Numbered from the stretch's first letter, positions 36,311 to 45,201 are shown. The stretch is DNA of 64,000 nucleotides from Alphaproteobacteria bacterium (GCA_017626035.1 JAGAJR010000027.1:23415-87414), one strand, 5' to 3'. A program made the numbers and translations. Notes: a model not told the origin generated them from the letters alone.

Positions 36311-36349
36311 CCACTAAAAAAGCCCTCCTAAAGAGGGCTTTTTTAGTGG
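36311..36349 (-). terminator. Terminator of tRNA-Glu
   Basis: A perfect 17-nt inverted repeat (CCACTAAAAAAGCCCTC with partner, 5-nt loop). On the minus strand its first arm begins with the tRNA's encoded CCA. The 160 nt between this and paralogue B show no gene. Confidence 0.88.
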
Positions 36350-36421
36350 TGATCCCAACGAGATTCGAACTCGTATCGCCACCGTGAAAGGGTGGTGTCC
36401 TAACCATTAGACGATGGGACC
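36347..36421 (-). tRNA. tRNA-Glu (UUC)
   Basis: Full cloverleaf on the minus strand: acceptor GGTCCCA/TGGGATC (one G-T pair), D arm, anticodon stem CCACC/GGTGG around loop CTTTCAC (anticodon TTC), T arm CGAGTTCGAATCTCG, discriminator A and encoded CCA. It reads Glu codons GAA/GAG. Confidence 0.97.
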
Positions 36422-36547
36422 ATTTGTCAGAACAAGGGCATATATATATGGTATTTTTATTTCGGTCAAGCAAAAAATTACGAAAATAATATTTTTTTCT
36501 TGGTGCCATAAAAAAATAATGTTAAATCTTCTTGGAAAGAGGCAAAC

Positions 36548-37450
36548 ATGCATGATATTTGGAACCCTTGGCACGGATGTGTCAAAAAAAGCGAAGGCTG
36601 CCGCAACTGTTATATGTATTTTCTTGATAAACAAAGAAATCAGGATGGTCGGCGGATTTATAAAGTAAAAAACAATTTTGATTATCCCCTGCAAAAGAAT
36701 AAAGACGGACGATATCGGGTTTTGAGCGGGGAACAGCTTCGTGTTTGCATGACATCGGACTTCTTTTTGCAAGAGGCGGATGAGTGGCGTCCCGATGCCT
36801 GGAAAATCATCGGGCAAAGACAGGATGTGATTTTCTTTTTGTTAACCAAACGTCCGGAACGGGTGGCACAATGCCTTCCTCACGATTGGGGCGATGGCTG
36901 GGAAAATGTCTTTTTTAATGTCAGTTGTGAGAAACAGGCGATGGCCGATGAGCGAATACCGATAATGTTGGGTTTACCGTTTAAACATAAAGGAATTATG
37001 GCGGCTCCTTTTATTGGGCCGGTCAGTATAAAGAAATATATTGGTAGCGGACAGATAGAGCAGGTAATTGCCGGGGGAGAGAATTATGACGGTTCCCGCT
37101 CACTGAATTATGAATGGGTAAAATTTTTGTATGAGGAATGTGTGGACGCGAATATTCGTTTTTGCTTTATTGAAACGGGAACATATTTTATTAAGGACGG
37201 AAAAACATATCATCTTCCCGATAAGCGTTTGCAAAGCGAAATGGCTTGGAAATCAGGATTGCAGTTTGCCGGAAAAGCATTGGAGTTTAACTTGGCACAA
37301 CCGCCTCGGGATGATTTGTTCGGTAATTCTGTTTCATATCAAAAAGTCTGGCGGGAACAATGCAATACCTGTGGCAGCCGATTGATATGCAATGGCTGTT
37401 CGCAATGCGGAAACTGTGAAAAAGCAAGCGTTAAAACAACCCGGAAATAA
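36548..37450 (+). CDS. DUF5131 (phage Gp37/Gp68-like) protein
   Basis: 300 residues. Opens with IWNPWHGCVKKSEGCRNCYM, giving Cys11-X6-Cys18-X2-Cys21, the signature I know from DUF5131/Gp37-Gp68 proteins, often found in phage and mobile contexts and suspected to bind an Fe-S cluster. Later parts: FFLLTKRPERV, FNVSCEKQ, AAPFIGPVSI, VIAGGENYDGSR, FIETGTYFIKDGK. The C-terminus (about 273-291) has six Cys in CNTCG ... CNGCSQCGNC, a zinc-ribbon-like knuckle. Activity unknown. GAAAGAGG precedes the ATG. It lies just beside tRNA-Glu and overlaps the end of fhs by 20 nt. Confidence 0.8.
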   Translation: MHDIWNPWHGCVKKSEGCRNCYMYFLDKQRNQDGRRIYKVKNNFDYPLQKNKDGRYRVLSGEQLRVCMTSDFFLQEADEWRPDAWKIIGQRQDVIFFLLTKRPERVAQCLPHDWGDGWENVFFNVSCEKQAMADERIPIMLGLPFKHKGIMAAPFIGPVSIKKYIGSGQIEQVIAGGENYDGSRSLNYEWVKFLYEECVDANIRFCFIETGTYFIKDGKTYHLPDKRLQSEMAWKSGLQFAGKALEFNLAQPPRDDLFGNSVSYQKVWREQCNTCGSRLICNGCSQCGNCEKASVKTTRK

Positions 37451-39101
37451 CGCCGTTTTTATCGACGTCAATTCTTTCTGCGGCCGGCTTTTTCGGCAGT
37501 CCCGGCATTGTCAAAATATTGCCGGACAAAGCAACGATAAATCCGGCACCGGCAGATAATCTGACATCTCTGACAGTCAGGGTATGCCCTTGCGGAGCAC
37601 CCAAGAGCGATGCGTCGCCGGAGATGGAGTTTTGCGTTTTGGCAATGCAGACCGGAACGCCCGCGTATCCGTTGGCTTCAAATTCTTTCAGCTTGGAAAG
37701 GGCCATATCGGAAAATGCCACTTTTTCGGCCCGATAGATTTCTTTGGCAATGGTTTCTATTTTCTGTATCGGAGGCAAATCATATTCATATAACGGATGA
37801 TAGAGGGAAGGGGATTCCGTTAGTCTAATGACAGCTTTCGCCAGTTCCTCAGCTCCTTTGCCGCCGTTCTCCCAAGCGGAAACAATAACGGCTTCGGCTC
37901 CTTGTCTTCGGCATAACTCTTGAAGAAGTTTAAGTTCAGCTTCACTGTCGGCAGAGAATTGATTAATGGCAACGACCGTCGGCAAATTAAATTTTTTCAA
38001 GTTTTGCAAATGAATTTCCAGGTTGGCAAAACCCCGTTCAAGAGCTGCTGTATCTTCCATGCCGAGGGCGTCTTTAGGCAAACCGCCGTGCATTTTTAAG
38101 GCACGCACGGTGGCGACGATAACGGCGGCGGAAGGTTTCAGCCCCGCAGTCGGGCATTTAATGTCCAAAAACTTTTCTGCTCCCAAATCGGCTCCGAAAC
38201 CGGCTTCCGTAACCACATAATCAGCCAGACGCAAAGCGGTTTTTGTCGCAATGACGCTGTTACAGCCGTGGGCAATGTTGGCAAAAGGTCCTCCGTGAAC
38301 CAGAACCGGCGTTTTTTCAAGAGTTTGAACAAGATTAGGTTTAATCGCATCCTTCAAAAGGGCGGCCATGGCTCCGTGAGCGTTTAATTGTCCGGCGGTA
38401 ACATAACTGCCTTTGGTGTTTTTGCCGATAACGATGCGGGCAAGGCGTTGTTTTAAATCTTCAATATCTTCGGCAAGACAAAAAATCGCCATAATTTCGC
38501 TGGCAACACTGATGTCAAAATGGTCTGTTCTCGGAACGCCGTTTATTTCGCCGCCTTGGGCAACAGTAATTTCCCGAAGGGCTCGGTCATTCAAATCCAA
38601 GCAGCGATTCCAAAAAATACTCTTCGGGTCGATATCCAGTTCGTTGCCGTGTTTAATGTGATTGTCAATCAAAGCAGAAAGCAGATTATTGGCGGAAGTA
38701 ATGGCGTGAATATCTCCGGTAAAATGCAGATTGATTTCTTCCATTGGCACGATTTGAGCATATCCGCCGCCGGTTGCCCCTCCTTTTATGCCGAAGCACG
38801 GTCCCAAAGACGGCTCGCGAAGAGCGGCAAGAACTTTTTTGTTCAAGCGTTTGAGGGCATCGGTCAAACCGATGGATATGGTGGATTTTCCTTCTCCGGC
38901 GGGAGTGGGGGTAACCGCAGTAACCAGAATCAGCTTTCCGTTCAGAGGCAAAGAGGATAATTCGCGAAGCTTTTCAAAAGAGATTTTGGCTTTATATTTT
39001 CCGTATAATTCCAAGTCGTCTTCGTCCAACCCGATATTTTTTCCAATTTCGGTAATCTTCTCGGGAATATTGTTTTGAGAAATTTGAATGTCGGAAAGCA
39101 T
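37431..39101 (-). CDS. fhs: Formate-tetrahydrofolate ligase
   Basis: 556 residues: makes 10-formyl-THF from formate, ATP and THF. P-loop TPAGEGKSTISIGL (about 67-80), ALREPSLGPCFGIKGGATGGG with the catalytic surroundings, FTGDIHAIT, and the C-terminal GDASLLGAPQGHTLTVRDV and GAGFIV segments. Complete. It supplies one-carbon units for purines and, in gut lineages, often links to formate metabolism. Its last codons overlap the converging DUF5131 gene; no terminator fits between them. Confidence 0.97.
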   Translation of the reverse strand: MLSDIQISQNNIPEKITEIGKNIGLDEDDLELYGKYKAKISFEKLRELSSLPLNGKLILVTAVTPTPAGEGKSTISIGLTDALKRLNKKVLAALREPSLGPCFGIKGGATGGGYAQIVPMEEINLHFTGDIHAITSANNLLSALIDNHIKHGNELDIDPKSIFWNRCLDLNDRALREITVAQGGEINGVPRTDHFDISVASEIMAIFCLAEDIEDLKQRLARIVIGKNTKGSYVTAGQLNAHGAMAALLKDAIKPNLVQTLEKTPVLVHGGPFANIAHGCNSVIATKTALRLADYVVTEAGFGADLGAEKFLDIKCPTAGLKPSAAVIVATVRALKMHGGLPKDALGMEDTAALERGFANLEIHLQNLKKFNLPTVVAINQFSADSEAELKLLQELCRRQGAEAVIVSAWENGGKGAEELAKAVIRLTESPSLYHPLYEYDLPPIQKIETIAKEIYRAEKVAFSDMALSKLKEFEANGYAGVPVCIAKTQNSISGDASLLGAPQGHTLTVRDVRLSAGAGFIVALSGNILTMPGLPKKPAAERIDVDKNGVISGLF

Positions 39102-39183
39102 AAAGCACCTCAGCGTAAATTAAAAAAACAGATGTTATTATATTCATAATTTTGCTTAAAAAAAGATAAATCTTGTCAGGCTC

Positions 39184-39212
39184 TTGACAAATGAAATTAT
39201 AAGGTTAAGTAT
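39184..39212 (+). promoter_or_regulatory. Promoter for the leader ORF and 537/133-residue genes
   Basis: TTGACA (39184-39189), a 17-nt spacer and AAGTAT; a slightly later TATAAA is an alternative -10. About 45 nt before the leader ATG. Confidence 0.5.
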
Positions 39213-39257
39213 AAATGCGTTATTCATCTGATGGTGAATTTGGATAAAGGATAATAA

Positions 39258-39308
39258 ATGTCTGTAAACGAGGTTAAATTTTCTGTTTTTTTCTGGTGGC
39301 ACTGCTAG
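39258..39308 (+). CDS. Putative 16-residue leader peptide
   Basis: ATG with AAAGGA 6 nt upstream opens a 16-codon frame: MSVNEVKFSVFFWWHC, then TAG. Two Phe and two Trp codons stand together near the end and the last codons lie in a hairpin, as in amino-acid attenuation leaders. There is no obvious biosynthetic gene behind it, so it may simply couple translation to RNA folding. It could also be a chance frame. Confidence 0.45.
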   Translation: MSVNEVKFSVFFWWHC

Positions 39309-39313
39309 TGCCA
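39297..39313 (+). promoter_or_regulatory. Hairpin overlapping the leader stop
   Basis: TGGCACT-GCT-AGTGCCA, a perfect 7-bp stem that includes the second Trp codon and the stop. Flanking ACGAGG (39268-39273) and CCTCGT (39319-39324) can pair and enclose it. No T-run follows, so it is not a plain terminator. Confidence 0.55.
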
Positions 39314-39389
39314 TATTTCCTCGTGTCTGAATTTACAATTTAAAAAATCTGTTTTTTATCACATCAATTTCTTAAAATGGAGATGAATA

Positions 39390-41003
39390 ATGTCTTTTGA
39401 ATATTCCGTAGAAAACTGCGGCCGTGTTAAAATGGCCGGAGGAACTTTTCAAACCTATTATGACCTGGCGGCTCCGATTTACGGAGTGGAAAATCCCGCT
39501 GCCGCCGAAATAATCGAAACTCACGATAATTTTCGCAATCTTCGCAACCGCCCGCCGTTTGATTTGCTGTTGGCTTTTTTTCCGGATGATTATAAAAATA
39601 TTCAATATCGCCTGCGGGGAGCGGGAGCTTACCGCCATTTGCGGATGGATCAGGGACCGGGCGGAAATTTTACCCGCTTTGATGTCGGAACGCCGAAAAG
39701 ACTGCATTTTGATATTACGGGAGAAAAAGGGTTTGCCATGCCGGAAGCCCTGATAAGCGAACAATTGGAACATTTTGGAAGTCAGCAGATTAAAACCGTT
39801 GCTTCCCAATTGCAAAACAGTTTTGAAAATAATGATTATAAAAGAACCGCCGCATTGGTAAATAAATTTACGGTTTTGGCCGAGAAGGAAGGATTAAAAC
39901 TCCATACCGGAGAAAATGTCGGAAGTAAAAGCGGCTTTTTCTTTATTCGCCCGGCAGAAACAAATGTTACGGCCGGCTTCCCGATAGAGAAAATCCCGCA
40001 GCTGAGAGCAAAAATTGATGAAGCAGTCAATAAAACCTTTTCTTTGGCGGAATATGCAAGGGAAGACCTCCGTTCCGGAACAAATTTCGCCCGGGCAGTG
40101 GAACGTGCGGAGCAAAAATATGAAGAACGGGGCGGATGCGATTATACCGGCGAAGGATTGCTGTATTTTCAGCCGGATTGTTTTGTTGACAATCAGGGAA
40201 ATATTGAAATTGAGAAAATCAATATGCCGGATGTCGGAATGTTCCTGACCATGCTTAACCGCCCGCAGAACAGCAGCCTGCAAAAAGTTGTCGATGCCAA
40301 TCTGATGTTGAAAGACCGCCTGAAACAAACGGCGTCAAAATTTTTAACCAAGGATGAAATTGTTTTGGTAACCAGAGACGAAGTTATTGATCAACGTTCC
40401 GATACTTTGGAAATTCTGGAAATTAAAGCCTTGTCGGAGCTTTTGGAGAGTATTGGCAAAACGGTTAAAGTCAAGAAACTTTCCGAGCATGAGGAAATCA
40501 ATAAAAACAGTGAAATCCTGCTGCTGAATGTCGATGGGAAACACAAAGATTTTGCCGGCTTTGCCGAGGATATTGTCCGTAGAGATATCCGCTGCTATCC
40601 GGAACCGACGGTTTGTTATTTTAAGGATAGGGCAAGCACGCTGCAAACCATGAAGATACCTCATAAATATATGGAACAGTTTATGCAGTTGATTAAACCG
40701 AAGGAAATTACATCCAGAAACGCGGAAAACATTTATAACCGTCTGCAATATGTTATGAAACGTTTCGGTATGGATGAAGATATTGTATATGCCAATATCA
40801 GCGGATATAGAATGCCGATTCCCGTGTTCAAATATTCTCTGCATAGTTTCGGACAGATATATAAAGCTTGTGAGAAAATAAAAATTCCAAATCAGGAAAT
40901 TACATTGTCAAAGGTTCCGGTTCATCAGGACAATGCGGTGTTCTTCGGACAGGGAAAACCGAGGTTGTCGGCCTTCAGATTTATGTGTTGCAAGGAGCGT
41001 TGA
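39390..41003 (+). CDS. Unrecognised 537-residue protein
   Basis: GGAG precedes the ATG. I do not recognise the family. No signal peptide or membrane segment. The segment LLYFQPDCFVDNQGNIEIEK (about 255-274), then INMPDVGMFLTML, is like the R-x-D-hydrophobic ... G-x-I-x-(I/V)-x-E-(I/V)-N-x-x-P pattern of ATP-grasp ligases, and DLLLAFFPDDYKN near 55 could be part of a preATP-grasp domain. A peptide- or amine-ligase activity would follow, but other key residues are not identifiable by eye. It is one nt from the 133-residue gene, so the two form an operon behind the leader peptide and hairpin. Confidence 0.6.
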   Translation: MSFEYSVENCGRVKMAGGTFQTYYDLAAPIYGVENPAAAEIIETHDNFRNLRNRPPFDLLLAFFPDDYKNIQYRLRGAGAYRHLRMDQGPGGNFTRFDVGTPKRLHFDITGEKGFAMPEALISEQLEHFGSQQIKTVASQLQNSFENNDYKRTAALVNKFTVLAEKEGLKLHTGENVGSKSGFFFIRPAETNVTAGFPIEKIPQLRAKIDEAVNKTFSLAEYAREDLRSGTNFARAVERAEQKYEERGGCDYTGEGLLYFQPDCFVDNQGNIEIEKINMPDVGMFLTMLNRPQNSSLQKVVDANLMLKDRLKQTASKFLTKDEIVLVTRDEVIDQRSDTLEILEIKALSELLESIGKTVKVKKLSEHEEINKNSEILLLNVDGKHKDFAGFAEDIVRRDIRCYPEPTVCYFKDRASTLQTMKIPHKYMEQFMQLIKPKEITSRNAENIYNRLQYVMKRFGMDEDIVYANISGYRMPIPVFKYSLHSFGQIYKACEKIKIPNQEITLSKVPVHQDNAVFFGQGKPRLSAFRFMCCKER

Positions 41004-41004
41004 A

Positions 41005-41406
41005 ATGAAATTGTATAAAGAAATTCCTGAAAATAAAGTGTTGGAAACCGTTTTTAAGATATTGTCGAATACCCGAAGCTCTCTTGTAGTTTCCAAACTG
41101 GAAGATGAAAAAGACAATGTCCGTCCCGATGAAGAATATTTCAGGCTGTTGCAAAAACTGTTGGAAAACGGCGTGTCGGTAACACGTTATTATTTCGGAA
41201 GCCAACAGGGATTTGAGCGGGAAAAAAGAGATAATCCCGATGTGAAAAATATTTATGGCGGAGAGAAGGAAAGTTACCAACGGTTGATTGTTTCCGATGA
41301 AAAACAATCGATGAGCAAAATCGGAAACCAGTTTGTGTATAGTGAACATCCGTTATGGATAACAATGTTAAAAGGCTGCTTGCAGAAAGAAAGGGTTTCG
41401 GAATAA
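41005..41406 (+). CDS. Unrecognised 133-residue protein
   Basis: Starts at the ATG at 41005, one nt after the previous stop (TGA-A-ATG), with AAGGAG upstream; a longer reading upstream is an overlap artefact. Compact alpha/beta look: YFRLLQKLLENGVSVTRYYF, SYQRLIVSDEKQSMSKIGNQ, YSEHPLWITMLKGCL. It has no known motif that I see. The last four codons form one arm of the terminator and the stop codon lies in its loop. Likely partner of the 537-residue protein. Confidence 0.65.
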   Translation: MKLYKEIPENKVLETVFKILSNTRSSLVVSKLEDEKDNVRPDEEYFRLLQKLLENGVSVTRYYFGSQQGFEREKRDNPDVKNIYGGEKESYQRLIVSDEKQSMSKIGNQFVYSEHPLWITMLKGCLQKERVSE

Positions 41407-41426
41407 TCCGAAACCCTTTCTTTTTT
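41389..41426. terminator. Terminator overlapping the gene end
   Basis: GAAAGGGTTTCGGA (41389-41402) and TCCGAAACCCTTTC (41407-41420) form a perfect 14-bp stem with the TAA stop in its loop, followed by TTTTTT. It may also serve the converging hypothetical gene. Confidence 0.9.
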
Positions 41427-41443
41427 GTGTTTTGTTTTTCTCT

Positions 41444-42172
41444 TTAGCCGAGGAGTTCCTTTTTCACTTTTCGGCGGCGGAAGAAATTCTTAACGCCGTC
41501 GAGCCCGATTCTTTTGAAGAAGTCGTTCCAATCGATTTGGGACTGATTTTCCTTAAAGAAGGCCTGATATTTGGCATACCGCTCCGGTGTTGCGAAGTGC
41601 TCAAACCGGACACTGAAGGAAATTTCCGCGTTGGCGATGTCCCAGGCCCAGTCATACATTGTCTTTCCGTCAATATGTCCGCACATATATCCGTTGAGTT
41701 CGCGGCCGTCAGGTGTCAGATGATCCAGTAAGCCGAACACAATCTTGGTAATGTGGTCTCGGGTTTCCGGAACATCAAAGCAGAGTTTGCCTTGAGTAGT
41801 CAAAAACTTCCAACAGTCTTCCGACATAATGCCGTATTGGTCGCAGGCAGCGGAATATTTTTGGTATTCCTGGGGCAGAGCTTTCTGAACCGGAGTTGGT
41901 TCGTGTAAAACGGCCCCGCAGGAGATACGCTGAAGAGCGATTTCCAGAAGAACCCAGCCGGTGTAATTATCCTTTTTGTAAAGATATCCTCCGAATTCGG
42001 TCATGATGTTCATGTAGGTCGGGCAGATTCTCCAGCCGCGGATGTCTTGTCCGGTCGGATGCAGTATCCAGTCCAGTATTATAGAAACATGATGACTGTG
42101 ATCCATTGCCGAGATTGCTGTTTCTGCAAGATTGGTGTAATCGGCGAGAAATTTAACAAATGCTGTTCTCAT
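41444..42172 (-). CDS. Hypothetical protein
   Basis: 242 residues, cytoplasmic, aromatic-rich, unrecognised. Several Trp/His/Cys-containing segments (MDHSHHVSIILDWILH, RGWRICPTYMN, SEDCWKFL, YMCGHIDGKTMYDWAWDI) look structured rather than low-complexity. The C-terminus is basic (RRRKVKKEL). No ribosome site is convincing before the ATG. The 250 nt upstream hold no gene. Confidence 0.6.
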   Translation of the reverse strand: MRTAFVKFLADYTNLAETAISAMDHSHHVSIILDWILHPTGQDIRGWRICPTYMNIMTEFGGYLYKKDNYTGWVLLEIALQRISCGAVLHEPTPVQKALPQEYQKYSAACDQYGIMSEDCWKFLTTQGKLCFDVPETRDHITKIVFGLLDHLTPDGRELNGYMCGHIDGKTMYDWAWDIANAEISFSVRFEHFATPERYAKYQAFFKENQSQIDWNDFFKRIGLDGVKNFFRRRKVKKELLG

Positions 42173-42425
42173 TTTTTATTGTCCGGTTTTAAAGAGACTG
42201 CATTCCTGTGGATGCTTCCGGAAACTCTTTTATGGATGAATAAATTTGGTAATAAAAAAGTATCGGGATATCGGAAATCAGTCTTTGCAAGCAAAACACG
42301 AACGAATTTTCCAATAATAAACCCAATATACGTAACTGAAAAACAACATAGCATAACAGAAGATAAAAATCAATAGTCTTTATCGATAAAATTGACAATT
42401 TTGTCTAAAATGTTTGTTTCATAAA
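42173..42425. other. Intergenic stretch with a TTGACA/TGTCTAA dyad
   Basis: About 250 nt without a convincing gene on either strand; short frames here have no ribosome site. The only marked signal is the near-palindrome TTGACA-ATTT-TGTCTAA at 42392-42408, which on the minus strand supplies a weak TTGTCA/TATTGA promoter pair. Confidence 0.4.
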
Positions 42426-42450
42426 AAAAGCCCCAAAATAAGGGGCTTTT
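42426..42450 (-). terminator. Terminator of the glycine-zipper lipoprotein gene
   Basis: AAAAGCCCC and GGGGCTTTT arms with a 7-nt loop, just after the stop of the leftward gene. Confidence 0.88.
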
Positions 42451-42470
42451 CAATTTCTGCAGTTAAAGAA

Positions 42471-42926
42471 TTAGTTATACGGAATAACTCTGGCACGGTC
42501 GCCGAACAAAACCATACATCTTTGTCCAGGGTTTAACAAAATGTCTGTTCCCTGAGAAACGGTAACGAGGTTTCCGTTGTCAAGTCTGACCACATATTCG
42601 TAACCACCCTGAGATGTTAAACCTTTCTGAGCGGCATTTCCTGCAATACCGCCGATAACGGCACCGCCGATGGCTCCGAGAATGTGTGCCGTGTCTCCGC
42701 CGCCGATAGTGGAACCGGCAACACCGCCGGCCGCACCGCCGATTAATGTTCCTGCGGCACTGTCGCTGGCAACTTGAATTTGTCTGACGGAAACGACTGT
42801 TCCGATTTGAGCCGTGCTGGCCTGTCCGATAGAGGAGGTGGCATATTGGTTGGCTCCGATATCGGATGTGCAGGCGTTAAAAATAAGGGTAATTGGCAAA
42901 ATGAGCATAAGAAGAGATTTTCTCAT
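42471..42926 (-). CDS. Glycine-zipper outer-membrane lipoprotein (SlyB/17-kDa antigen type)
   Basis: 151 residues. Signal peptide with lipobox IFNAC and Cys19. QIGTVVSVRQIQV is the usual entry to the family; then a glycine-zipper helix pair (about 60-100: AAGTLIGGAAGGVAGSTIGG and ILGAIGGAVIGGIAGNAAQ), and a C-terminal beta part (YEYVVRLDNGNLVTVSQG). Related proteins (SlyB, PcoC-like, Rickettsia 17-kDa antigen) support outer-membrane integrity. AGAAAAT-type weak ribosome site. Own terminator. Confidence 0.88.
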   Translation of the reverse strand: MRKSLLMLILPITLIFNACTSDIGANQYATSSIGQASTAQIGTVVSVRQIQVASDSAAGTLIGGAAGGVAGSTIGGGDTAHILGAIGGAVIGGIAGNAAQKGLTSQGGYEYVVRLDNGNLVTVSQGTDILLNPGQRCMVLFGDRARVIPYN

Positions 42927-43078
42927 TAATTTTCTCCGTTTGGGGTTAATTTTTCTGAGTATATAATTATACGTAGATTAATAATTGTCAATGCTAGACA
43001 ATTAATTTGAAGTGATATATATTTCTAACGCTGTTTCATGGCAGTAACTGAATAAATAAGAATATCGAGGAATAAAAA

Positions 43079-44467
43079 ATGTTAAAAAGAACAAAGATTG
43101 TAAGCCTTTTGGCGGCAGAACAACCGCAGGATAAAGTGCTGGTTAAAGGATGGGTCAGAACCCGCCGGGATTCTAAAGATTTTTCATTTGTTGAAATTAA
43201 TGACGGTTCTTGTCTTAAAAATATTCAGGTTATTGCCAATTCGAATTTGAACAATTACGAAGACGTAAAAAAATTGACAACGGGCTCTTCCGTCGCCGTA
43301 ACCGGTGCTTTGGTTGAATCCAAGGGCGGCAACCAAAAATATGAAATCGTTGCTGATGAAATCGAGATTTATGATTTTGCCGATGACGATTTTCCTTTGC
43401 AGAAGAAAAAACACACCGACGAATATCTCCGTTCCATTGCCCACTTGCGTCCGAGAACAAACAAGTACGGTGCGGCATTTCGTGTCCGTTCGGAATTGTC
43501 TTTTGCCATTCACAAGTTTTTTAATGAACGCGGATTCCGCTATGTTCATACGCCGTTGATTACCGGTTCCGACTGTGAAGGTGCCGGTGAAATGTTCCAG
43601 GTAACGACATTGGACTTGAATAATATTCCGAGAACAAAAGACGGTAAAATTGACTATTCCCAAGACTTTTTCGGCAAAGAGGCTCATTTGACCGTGTCCG
43701 GACAGCTCAACGGCGAAATGTATGCCATGGGTTTGGGAGATATTTATACTTTCGGGCCGACTTTCCGGGCTGAGAATTCCAATACTACCCGTCATGCTGC
43801 CGAATTTTGGATGATTGAACCGGAAATGGCTTTTGCCGACATTTATGATGATATGGACTTGGCTGAGGATATGGTTCGTTTTTGCGTTAAGCATATTATG
43901 GAACATTGTGCCGATGATTTGGAATTGTTTAATAAGTTTGTCGAACCGGGTCTGCTGGATAAATTAAACAATATTGTTGAAAACGGTTTTGCCCGCATTA
44001 CATATGCCGAAGCCATCGATATTATGAAAAAATCCGGACATAAATTTGAATATGAACCGGAGTTCGGTATTGATATGCAGACGGAACACGAACGTTTTCT
44101 GGCTGAGAAACACTTCAAACGCCCGGTTATCGTCCGCGATTATCCGAAGGAAATCAAAGCCTTCTATATGCGTTTGAACGATGACGGCCGCACCGTTGCC
44201 GCCATGGATGTTTTGGTGCCGGGCATCGGCGAGCTTATCGGCGGTTCTCAACGTGAAGAACGGTACGATGTTTTGGTTCAAAAAATCAAAGAGATGGGCA
44301 TGAAGGAGGAAGATTATGCCTGGTATTTGGATTCCCGCAAGTTCGGTTCTGTTCCTCACGCCGGATTTGGATTGGGTTTTGAACGGATGATGATGTTGGT
44401 AACCGGTATCGGCAACATCCGCGACGTTATTCCTTTTCCGAGAACGCCAAAGTCAATTAACTTCTGA
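43079..44467 (+). CDS. asnS: Asparaginyl-tRNA synthetase
   Basis: 462 residues, class II. OB-fold anticodon domain (about 18-110: [20 protein letters not shown]) then catalytic core with motif 2 around [20 protein letters not shown] and motif 3 [13 protein letters not shown], which distinguish AsnRS from AspRS. CGAGG precedes the ATG. Having AsnRS means Asn-tRNA is made directly rather than through the amidotransferase. Followed after 14 nt by a secreted-protein gene. Confidence 0.95.
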   Translation: MLKRTKIVSLLAAEQPQDKVLVKGWVRTRRDSKDFSFVEINDGSCLKNIQVIANSNLNNYEDVKKLTTGSSVAVTGALVESKGGNQKYEIVADEIEIYDFADDDFPLQKKKHTDEYLRSIAHLRPRTNKYGAAFRVRSELSFAIHKFFNERGFRYVHTPLITGSDCEGAGEMFQVTTLDLNNIPRTKDGKIDYSQDFFGKEAHLTVSGQLNGEMYAMGLGDIYTFGPTFRAENSNTTRHAAEFWMIEPEMAFADIYDDMDLAEDMVRFCVKHIMEHCADDLELFNKFVEPGLLDKLNNIVENGFARITYAEAIDIMKKSGHKFEYEPEFGIDMQTEHERFLAEKHFKRPVIVRDYPKEIKAFYMRLNDDGRTVAAMDVLVPGIGELIGGSQREERYDVLVQKIKEMGMKEEDYAWYLDSRKFGSVPHAGFGLGFERMMMLVTGIGNIRDVIPFPRTPKSINF

Positions 44468-44481
44468 TAAGGATAAAAACA

Positions 44482-45150
44482 TTGCAGAAATTATGGATTC
44501 TATTGAGTGCTTTTTTCTTGTTTTCGGTTTCTTCGCTGCAGGCGGAGGAAATTGTTTCCGAGAATGCCGCAGCGGAAGAAACGGCAGTTGAAACGCCGGT
44601 TTCCGAAGAGGCTGCTGCCGAAAGCGAAGTTTCGGAAAACTCTGCTGACGCGTCAACGCCCGAAATACCTGCCGCAAATGGGGCAATGGTAATAGACAAT
44701 ACCGATCAACCGGATAAAAACGAGCCGATAGAATTTGTGGATACGGAAGAAACGGTCGAGATTGATCCGGCTCTTCCGACCTGCGATGATTCGATTCTTT
44801 TGGCCAAAGTCTGGATGAACAGCAAATCTTTTATGGCGGCAAACCCGGGGACATCAGTGCTGGAAAAAAGAAATGAGGCCTTAATCAGCCGCAATTTGGA
44901 TAAATTCAAAGAGATTGATGCCGGAAAAATAACCGCCAGAGATGATTTTGAAGTCGCCAGCCGCGTGGTAATGATTAAAATCAATAACGGTTTGGATAAC
45001 AGTTTGCTGCGTTTGTGCAAAAGCACCAGCGAAGGCATAACGTCCAATGTTTATATATTGTTGTATCGGGAATATGGCGAAACAATCGTCGAAGTGATGA
45101 ATCTTGTTCCGCTGTCGGCAGGTGAAAAATCATTTACCTTTAAATATTAA
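44482..45150 (+). CDS. Secreted hypothetical protein with acidic spacer
   Basis: 222 residues from a TTG at 44482 with AAGGAT 7 nt upstream. Signal peptide (about 1-21, ending SLQA|EE). A Glu/Ala-rich disordered segment (about 22-85) is followed by a small domain with two Cys (PTCDDSILLAKVW, LRLCKSTSEG), the pair likely disulphide-bonded in the periplasm. Family unknown. Positioned in one transcription unit with asnS. Confidence 0.65.
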   Translation: MQKLWILLSAFFLFSVSSLQAEEIVSENAAAEETAVETPVSEEAAAESEVSENSADASTPEIPAANGAMVIDNTDQPDKNEPIEFVDTEETVEIDPALPTCDDSILLAKVWMNSKSFMAANPGTSVLEKRNEALISRNLDKFKEIDAGKITARDDFEVASRVVMIKINNGLDNSLLRLCKSTSEGITSNVYILLYREYGETIVEVMNLVPLSAGEKSFTFKY

Positions 45151-45172
45151 GCATAATTTTATCAACAGACGG

Positions 45173-45201
45173 TTGATTCTTTTTATAAATTATCATAATA
45201 T
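45173..45201 (+). promoter_or_regulatory. rpoH promoter
   Basis: TTGATT, a 17-nt spacer and TAATAT, about 55-80 nt before the candidate rpoH starts. Confidence 0.55.

Noticed and set aside
39258..39313. A classic trp attenuator
   Set aside because: There are tandem Trp codons and a hairpin, but no T-run terminator and no tryptophan gene behind it; kept only as a leader-like element.
42047..42376. 109-codon plus-strand frame and several minus frames in the 42.2-kb spacer
   Set aside because: No ribosome site; composition of shadow or chance frames, partly over a coding gene.
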